DNA from: Planctomycetota bacterium
GTDB lineage: Bacteria > Planctomycetota > PUPC01 > JACPCR01
Assembly (NCBI GenBank): GCA_030740295.1
Contig: JASLXP010000460.1
Coordinates: 1 to 21,407 of the forward strand
DNA: 21,407 nucleotides
Direction of reading: 5' to 3'
Positions 16,518 to 21,407 of the stretch are shown piece after piece (position 1 is the first letter of the stretch; each line of letters starts with the position of its first letter). Below the pieces are notes generated by a model. That model was given only the letters and a program-made list of their open reading frames with translations. It was not told the origin of the DNA and ran no database searches. A program made the translations under genes and the position numbers.

Positions 16518-16857
16518 TTTTGATCTTGCTTCTAAGGCTGCCTTCGGCCGCAACCGCAGCTACGATAGAAATACCACGGATGGCAAGGCCATCCCACGGA
16601 TGAAGAAGTTTTTATTCTGTCTTCATCCGTGGTAATTATCTCCGCGCTGCGCGGAGAAGTCACACCCACAGACTCTAATCCTCACTTTTCTTCTTCCGTC
16701 TTTTAATCTCTGGTTTTTGTCTTCCTTGTCTTTTCACGGCCAACATCTGAGGCAGGAACGAAGCTGCCAGAGCGGAAGAAAGTGGAGATGAAAACCAGAG
16801 ATCAGAAGGCGGCAGAGAAAAAGCAAAGATGAAAAGCAAGATGAAAAGTAAGAAAGA
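16518..16857 (-). repeat. Polypyrimidine/polypurine repeat, copy B (inverted and interrupted)
   Basis: This is the inverted counterpart of the element at 14311-14510. The main body is 16675-16857. The outer 18 bases lie separately at 16518-16535 (CTTTTGATCTTGCTTCTAA), 139 bases away, because another sequence sits between them. Internally the CTTTTCTTCTTCCG and GGCAGAGAAAAAGC halves pair as an imperfect hairpin. It occupies most of the 411-bp gap between the two vWA genes and ends 23 bases before the next ATG. No gene is visible in the gap. Confidence 0.82.
16536..16673. mobile_element. 138-bp hairpin-rich insert flanked by TCTAA
   Basis: This segment interrupts repeat copy B at a point where copy A is continuous. 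TCTAA occurs immediately before it (16531-16535) and at its far edge (16674-16678), as expected of a 5-bp target duplication. Inside are a perfect 13-bp hairpin CCACGGATGAAGA/TCTTCATCCGTGG (16594-16606 with 16620-16632), a second direct copy of CCACGGATG at about 16574-16582, and a 7-bp hairpin CTCCGCG-CTG-CGCGGAG (16640-16656). It has no ORF and no obvious terminal inverted repeats. If mobile, it would need a transposase from elsewhere. Confidence 0.65.
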
Positions 16858-16880
16858 GTCGGTCATTCACATTCAGTTCC

Positions 16881-19538
16881 ATGTTTGAAGTCCACAACAC
16901 TTCAGCCTTCATCCTCCTGCTCCTGGTGCCAATCCTGATCTTTGTCGGCGCTCGGACCTACGATAACGTCCGGGCCGGCCGGAAGTGGCTCATGGTCCTA
17001 CTGCGGAACGGCATCGCGCTGGCTCTGATTGTCGATTTTCTCACGCTGCATGTCTGGTGGACTGACGGCAGAAAACTGTGCGTCTACTACCTGGTGGACC
17101 TGTCTACCTCGATGGAGCCTTATCGAAGCGACCTGGCCCGCACGGTATCCGATGCATTGAAGACCAAGAGCTCAAAATCGTGGGCCGGGGTCATCGTCTT
17201 TGATTCGAAGCCAAGAGTAGTCGTGCCTGCAGGGCCGAATCCTGATGTCGAACTGGCCGTCAAAGCCATCGAGGGGGAGAGTGCGGGCATCGCGCGGTCG
17301 GCTTCTGCTGCGGAACAGGGGACCAACATCGAAGATGCCATTCGCCTGGCGATCAGTTCCTTTCCGGGAGACCACGCGAAGCGCATCTGTTTGATCTCGG
17401 ACTGCAACGAGACTGCAGGTGACGCCCTGCAACAGGCCGCTTTCGCAAAGGCAGCCGGGGTGGACATCGTTTCGCTCATCCCTCAAATCAAACTTCGCAG
17501 CGATCTGGCAGTCGATCAGATTTCAATCCCCGGACGCGTGCATCTCAACCAGGCATTTGAGGTGCGGGTCTCGGTGACGAGTTCTTTCGACGCCACGGAC
17601 GCGACTGAAAAGAAGACTTCCGTTCAGCTCTTCCGTAATAACTATCTGGCCGGTCATCATCCCCTGGAGGTGAAGCGGGGCTCTCAGATTTTGAAGTTTC
17701 GGCAGAATCTTCCGAGGGGCGGGCGCTTTGTTTACGAAGCGCGGGTGGTGACGGATTTGGATCAGTCTAAAGAAAACGATCGCGCCTACACCTACCTGGA
17801 GCTCAAAGACGTGCCGCGAGTGCTCGTACTCGCGAACGAACGAGCGGAACAAAAGGTCATGCGCAGAGCCTTGAAATCGACACGCATGGCCGTCGAGTTC
17901 CGGCCATCCTCCGGCGTGCCTCAATCCATGTTGGATTTGGAGGATTTTTCAACGGTCATCCTGGGCAACATCCCGGCAAAAGAGCTTTCGCTGAATCAGA
18001 TGAAGCTTCTGCACGATTACGTGCAGGAATTCGGCGGCACGCTGATCGCCTGTGGCGGAGACAAGGCACTCTCCGCCGGCGGGTATGCGGGAACGCCTTT
18101 GGAGGCGGTTCTGCCTGCTCGCTTCTCGTTTACCGAATCCGAAAGCGCGACGTCGGCTCTGGTCCTGGTCGTGGATAACTCTGTTTCCATGCGGATTCAC
18201 AAGGAAGATTTCAAAGGGGAGAAGACGCTCTTCGTGCAGAGATTCCTTGGCCGCGCGGTCGATGTCTTCTCCGACCGCGATTTTATGGGCGTGGTCGGCC
18301 TGGCCAGCGAATCCACCAGCCCGGCGTGGCTGCTCACCGTGCAGCACGTTGTGGGCAAAGAGCGGATGAAGAAGACGGAGGTCGAATACGAGCAGCACTC
18401 CCATCTCTATCGTTCGTTAAGCGCGGCCTACGCGCGGCTGAAGGACGTCAATGCCACCAACAAGGGCATCATCGTCATCACTGACGGCTATCTTCAGCCC
18501 GGCCCCGACTATCCCCGCATCGCCATGCAGCTCGCATCGGGCGAAGTCTCCATCAGTTGCGTGTCCGTGGGTCGAGCGGCCAATCACAAACTCCTGAGCC
18601 AGATCGCCCGCTATGGCAACGGCCGCTACTACGCCGCGGAAAAGCTGGAGCAGGCCGACCAGTTGCTGGAGCGGGAGGTCCAGGAATTCGCCCGGGCCGT
18701 CGTCATCGAAAGACCGGTGGACGTGCTGAATCTTAAGGATTCCGAAATCTTCCGAGGCATCGACATCGACCTCTGCCCGACGCTGTTCGGATACGTGCGC
18801 GTCAATCCAAAACTTGCCGCAGAGACTCTGTTGATGTTTCAACAGACCAGGGACCCGCTGCTGCTTTCCTGGAATTACGGTGCAGGCAGGGCGATGGTGT
18901 TTGCTACCGACGTATCAGGAAAGTGGAGCCAGTTGTGGGCCGGAGAGTGGGCAAACCAATCCGCCCGCCTGTGGCAGAATCTCGTCGGCGACCACACGAG
19001 AGACCCCCAGGGCGTTCATTACACCCCGCGAGTGCTGACCGACGGCTGGGGACTTCACTTTGAAGTAGACGGAGTCGATCCGGAGAACCGATTCGTGGAC
19101 GACAAGCCACCGAAAGCCGGGCTTTACTTCCTCGGCGAGAAAGGCCAGATATTCAGCGAAGAAAGCAGAATCGACATTCCCATGCGCCTGGGCGGCCCGG
19201 GACTTTACAAAGCGCAGCACAGAGTAGATCGCAGCGGCGTCTATCTCTTCAAGGTCGCACGCGAAGACGGCACCGGAGTGCAGACCACCGGCGCAGTCGT
19301 TTCCGTGAGCAAAGAACTGGCCTCCCTGCTTCCGAACGCCTCCCTGCAGAAACAGATCAGCACAATCACCGGAGGAATCGTCACTGCTGACACGGATAAA
19401 GTGTTCACCCACATCGGCTCCGGAAGACGCCGCCCCTACGAGATGGGCCCCTACCTGCTCCTGGCCGCCTGCCTCTTCCTCGCCCTGAACATCGCCGCCC
19501 GCCGCTGGCCCGCCGCAGTGAAGTTTCTGAGACGCTGA
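16881..19538 (+). CDS. Membrane protein with two vWA domains and an amidotransferase-like domain
   Basis: This protein has 885 residues. There are two N-terminal helices (about 9-24 and 39-55), then a first vWA domain with Asp73-x-Ser75-x-Ser77 (VDLSTSM), Thr148 and Asp174. A beta-rich linker spans 205-310. A class I glutamine-amidotransferase-like fold (about 312-412) contains DYVQEFGGTLIACGGDKAL and GGYAGTPLEAVLP. A second vWA domain has Asp432-x-Ser434-x-Ser436 (VVDNSVSM) and Asp535 (ITDG), but Ser507 replaces the usual metal-site Thr. A C-terminal helix lies near 857-873. The same architecture occurs in Bat-type clusters of PVC-group and related bacteria. The amidotransferase-like domain is normally regarded as non-catalytic, and I see no clear Cys-His-Glu triad. 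It follows the BatA-like gene in the same direction after a repeat-filled 411-bp gap. No good ribosome binding site precedes the ATG. Confidence 0.87.
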   Translation: MFEVHNTSAFILLLLVPILIFVGARTYDNVRAGRKWLMVLLRNGIALALIVDFLTLHVWWTDGRKLCVYYLVDLSTSMEPYRSDLARTVSDALKTKSSKSWAGVIVFDSKPRVVVPAGPNPDVELAVKAIEGESAGIARSASAAEQGTNIEDAIRLAISSFPGDHAKRICLISDCNETAGDALQQAAFAKAAGVDIVSLIPQIKLRSDLAVDQISIPGRVHLNQAFEVRVSVTSSFDATDATEKKTSVQLFRNNYLAGHHPLEVKRGSQILKFRQNLPRGGRFVYEARVVTDLDQSKENDRAYTYLELKDVPRVLVLANERAEQKVMRRALKSTRMAVEFRPSSGVPQSMLDLEDFSTVILGNIPAKELSLNQMKLLHDYVQEFGGTLIACGGDKALSAGGYAGTPLEAVLPARFSFTESESATSALVLVVDNSVSMRIHKEDFKGEKTLFVQRFLGRAVDVFSDRDFMGVVGLASESTSPAWLLTVQHVVGKERMKKTEVEYEQHSHLYRSLSAAYARLKDVNATNKGIIVITDGYLQPGPDYPRIAMQLASGEVSISCVSVGRAANHKLLSQIARYGNGRYYAAEKLEQADQLLEREVQEFARAVVIERPVDVLNLKDSEIFRGIDIDLCPTLFGYVRVNPKLAAETLLMFQQTRDPLLLSWNYGAGRAMVFATDVSGKWSQLWAGEWANQSARLWQNLVGDHTRDPQGVHYTPRVLTDGWGLHFEVDGVDPENRFVDDKPPKAGLYFLGEKGQIFSEESRIDIPMRLGGPGLYKAQHRVDRSGVYLFKVAREDGTGVQTTGAVVSVSKELASLLPNASLQKQISTITGGIVTADTDKVFTHIGSGRRRPYEMGPYLLLAACLFLALNIAARRWPAAVKFLRR

Positions 19539-19685
19539 TCAGGAATTGGTGATCGAGAACGGTTTGCTTCCCGTGCCGCAGGGCGCCGGTCTCGGACAAG
19601 AAAGGAACCCTCCTTCTCAAAGTCAAGATGCGGCCTGGAGACGGACGCCTCTTTCAACTACAGTGAAACGCAGAGGATGCTGACA

Positions 19686-20489
19686 ATGGTCAAAACAAAA
19701 CATCTGAAAGTTCCCGAAACTGTCGAAAGGCTGATCATCGTCAGCGATCTGCACGGCCTGGTCGAGCCCCTGGAAGCCATGGATCGCATCCTCTCCGATA
19801 TCCAGGAAGAGTTCCAGCTCGTGGCATCCGGAGACTATTTCGTCAATGGTGCTTATCCGGTTGAGGTTCTCGATTGGGTCCGGTCAAAGGCCGGCGAGTT
19901 CGCCATTCTTGGAAACCATGATGAAGGTGCCTTTGGGGCTCCCGAGGAAGATTTCCCACCATACACCGAAGAAGGCGCCTGGAATCGACTCGATGACGCC
20001 CGGCGGGAGTATCTGACGCAACTGCCCCACATCCTCGAGCTTGATTGGAAGGGCAAGCGCATCCGAATTACCCACGATCTGAATCCTGCCGGCGAACGCG
20101 TGTCCTGGAAGGCAAGAGTCAACGCAGTCTTTGAGATGTTTGCGGATCCGGAAAGGGATCTTGTCACCTGCTCTCACACCCATTTTCCATTTGTCCGGGA
20201 AAAGGATGGGGCCCTGGTGGCTAACACGGGCGGGATGAGCAATCTACTTATTGGCCACAAACGGGAGGACGGGGGCATCGATCCCAAAGGGGACGAAGGT
20301 GTTTTTCAGCCGGACCCCAATGTCTCCAGCACTTTCCTTTCTGTTTGCACCAAAGATGACAAGCTGGATGTCCGGATCGAACGACTTCATTACGACATCG
20401 ACAAAGCCTTGAAGACACTTGAAGAACTTGGACATCCCAATCTGGAGAATCTGTCGGTCATGTACAGGACAGGTGTGTGCTGGTGTTAA
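19686..20489 (+). CDS. Calcineurin-type metallophosphoesterase
   Basis: This 267-residue protein has all the metal-binding motifs of the superfamily in order: Asp21-x-His23 (SDLHG), Gly-Asp50 (SGDYFVNG), Gly-Asn77-His78-Asp (GNHDE), His130 (RITHDLNP) and His164-x-His166 (CSHTHFPFV), followed by NTGGMSN. It is soluble, with no signal peptide. The family hydrolyses phosphoester bonds with two metal ions; the substrate is not predictable here. An in-frame ATG at 19677 lies three codons upstream, but the CAGAGG at 19671-19676 touches that codon and is correctly spaced nine bases before 19686. The truncated copy at 4579 also begins exactly at the 19686 ATG. The gene follows a 147-bp gap with no recognisable element. 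Confidence 0.9.
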   Translation: MVKTKHLKVPETVERLIIVSDLHGLVEPLEAMDRILSDIQEEFQLVASGDYFVNGAYPVEVLDWVRSKAGEFAILGNHDEGAFGAPEEDFPPYTEEGAWNRLDDARREYLTQLPHILELDWKGKRIRITHDLNPAGERVSWKARVNAVFEMFADPERDLVTCSHTHFPFVREKDGALVANTGGMSNLLIGHKREDGGIDPKGDEGVFQPDPNVSSTFLSVCTKDDKLDVRIERLHYDIDKALKTLEELGHPNLENLSVMYRTGVCWC

Positions 20490-20525
20490 GAACCATGATC
20501 CCTTTCAACCACCCGACCTGACACA

Positions 20526-21407
20526 ATGCCTGTCCCCTTCAGCTTCGACCAATGGGATAAGATAAAAGAAGACTACAGCCGCTGGTGGGCCGGGGAATTG
20601 ACGCGCCCGCTTATCCAGGTGGTGCTCCACGGGCGAGAGCCTGGGCGGAAGGCCCCGGCACTGCCGTTCCACTGGTTCACCGCGTTTTACGACCTGGACA
20701 TCCCGGCCGAAGACGTTGTTGACCGATGGGATTACGAGCTGTCCTGCTGCAAGTACCTGGGGGACGGTTTCCCCCATGCCCTGCCGAACTTCGGCCCCGG
20801 CGTTGTCGCCGCTTTTCTGGGGGCACACGTCGAGAACGGAAAGGATACGGTCTGGTTCTTTCCGGAAAAGGATGAGGAGATTGAGGACATCCGCTTCCAG
20901 CTTGATCCGAACAGTTGCTGGCTGGCGCGGGTCAAGGATATCTGTCGCGCGGCCAACGAACGGTGGGAAGGTCTGGTTCAGATCGGCATGACAGACCTCG
21001 GCGGCAACCTCGACATTCTTTCCGCATTCCGGCCCGGAGAGAAGCTCCTGCTCGATCTCTATGACCACCCGGACGCGGTGAAGGACGTCACGTGGGACGC
21101 GCACGAAATGTGGTGGCGGGCCTTCGACGAAATCAATGAAGTGCTTCAGCCGGTCAATCCGGGATTCACGGCATGGACGCCTATCTATTCGGAAGAGCCC
21201 TATTACATACTCCAGTGCGATTTCTGTTACATGATCGGCCCGGACATGTTTGATGAGTTTGTAAAACCCGAGCTTGCTGCCTCCTGCCGGCGATTGAAGA
21301 ACGCGTTTTACCACCTGGACGGTCCCGGCCAGTTGCCGCATCTCGATTCCCTGCTCGAGATCGATGAGTTGAGAGGCGTCCAGTGGGTGCCCGGCGCGGG
21401 GCAGCCT
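20526..21407 (+). CDS. URO-D/MtaA-like protein, 5' part (3' end cut by window)
   Basis: From the ATG at 20526 the frame is open for 294 codons to the last base, so the gene continues beyond the window. The segment HLDGPGQLPHLDSLLEI near residues 260-276, followed by LRGVQWVPGAG, is typical of the uroporphyrinogen decarboxylase superfamily branch that includes corrinoid-dependent methyltransferase-like proteins, common in anaerobes and in PVC-group genomes. True heme-pathway HemE enzymes are shorter and have a different N-terminus, so a heme role is unlikely. A role in methyl transfer or demethylation is possible but unproven, and no corrinoid protein is visible. It starts 36 bp after the phosphoesterase gene in the same direction and may share its transcript. 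No clear Shine-Dalgarno site precedes the ATG. Confidence 0.82.
   Translation, partial: MPVPFSFDQWDKIKEDYSRWWAGELTRPLIQVVLHGREPGRKAPALPFHWFTAFYDLDIPAEDVVDRWDYELSCCKYLGDGFPHALPNFGPGVVAAFLGAHVENGKDTVWFFPEKDEEIEDIRFQLDPNSCWLARVKDICRAANERWEGLVQIGMTDLGGNLDILSAFRPGEKLLLDLYDHPDAVKDVTWDAHEMWWRAFDEINEVLQPVNPGFTAWTPIYSEEPYYILQCDFCYMIGPDMFDEFVKPELAASCRRLKNAFYHLDGPGQLPHLDSLLEIDELRGVQWVPGAGQP

Noticed and set aside
16640..16656. Rho-independent terminator after the BatA-like gene
   Set aside because: The 7-bp GC stem is not followed by a T tract and lies inside the probable insert.
20526..21407. hemE (uroporphyrinogen decarboxylase of heme synthesis)
   Set aside because: Only the superfamily fold signature is seen; the HemE N-terminal motif is missing, and the sequence resembles the methyltransferase-like branch.

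Overview
The window is a GC-rich bacterial stretch (roughly 57-60% GC by eye), with a cut gene at each end. It contains secreted and periplasmic TPR/beta-propeller and glycan-enzyme proteins, Bat-type von Willebrand A (vWA) membrane proteins, an anaerobic glycyl radical enzyme, a URO-D-like methyltransferase-fold protein, and many short palindromic intergenic repeats. This mix suggests an uncultured anaerobic or facultative member of the PVC group (Planctomycetota/Lentisphaerota-like) or a neighbouring phylum such as Hydrogenedentota. That placement is inferred from gene content; there is no rRNA or other marker gene here.

Layout: (1) 1-1533, the 3' part of an unrecognised beta-rich protein. 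(2) 1669-2300, an overlapping DUF433/DUF5615 pair of the VapBC-like toxin-antitoxin type. (3) 2369-4540, minus strand, a pyruvate-formate-lyase-family glycyl radical enzyme with no activase beside it. (4) 4541-5014, a divergent intergenic region holding a 73-bp copy of the start of the phosphoesterase gene found 15 kb downstream, followed by a 263-bp nested palindrome. (5) 5015-19538, four large plus-strand genes: a TPR plus PQQ-type propeller protein, a giant multidomain GH20-like enzyme with carbohydrate-binding modules, a BatA-like vWA protein, and a membrane protein with two vWA domains and a glutamine-amidotransferase-like domain. (6) 19686-20489, an intact calcineurin-type phosphoesterase. 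(7) 20526 to the end, a URO-D/MtaA-like protein running off the window.

The gaps between the large genes are filled with repeats. The 9017-9336 gap holds an inverted pair of three-hairpin REP-like units and a separate 23-bp-arm palindrome. These may be read through in frame as a spurious N-terminal extension of the GH20-like enzyme. The gaps on either side of the BatA-like gene hold two inverted copies of one polypyrimidine/polypurine element. The second copy is interrupted by a 138-bp hairpin-rich insert flanked by the 5-bp repeat TCTAA. These repeats, the palindrome and the truncated phosphoesterase copy are the most unusual content of the window.

How the genes work together is inference. 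The four-gene block reads as an envelope module: a periplasmic TPR scaffold/propeller, an exported amino-sugar glycosidase-like enzyme, and two metal-binding vWA membrane proteins. The MoxR ATPase and DUF58 partners usual for Bat-type clusters are not in the window.
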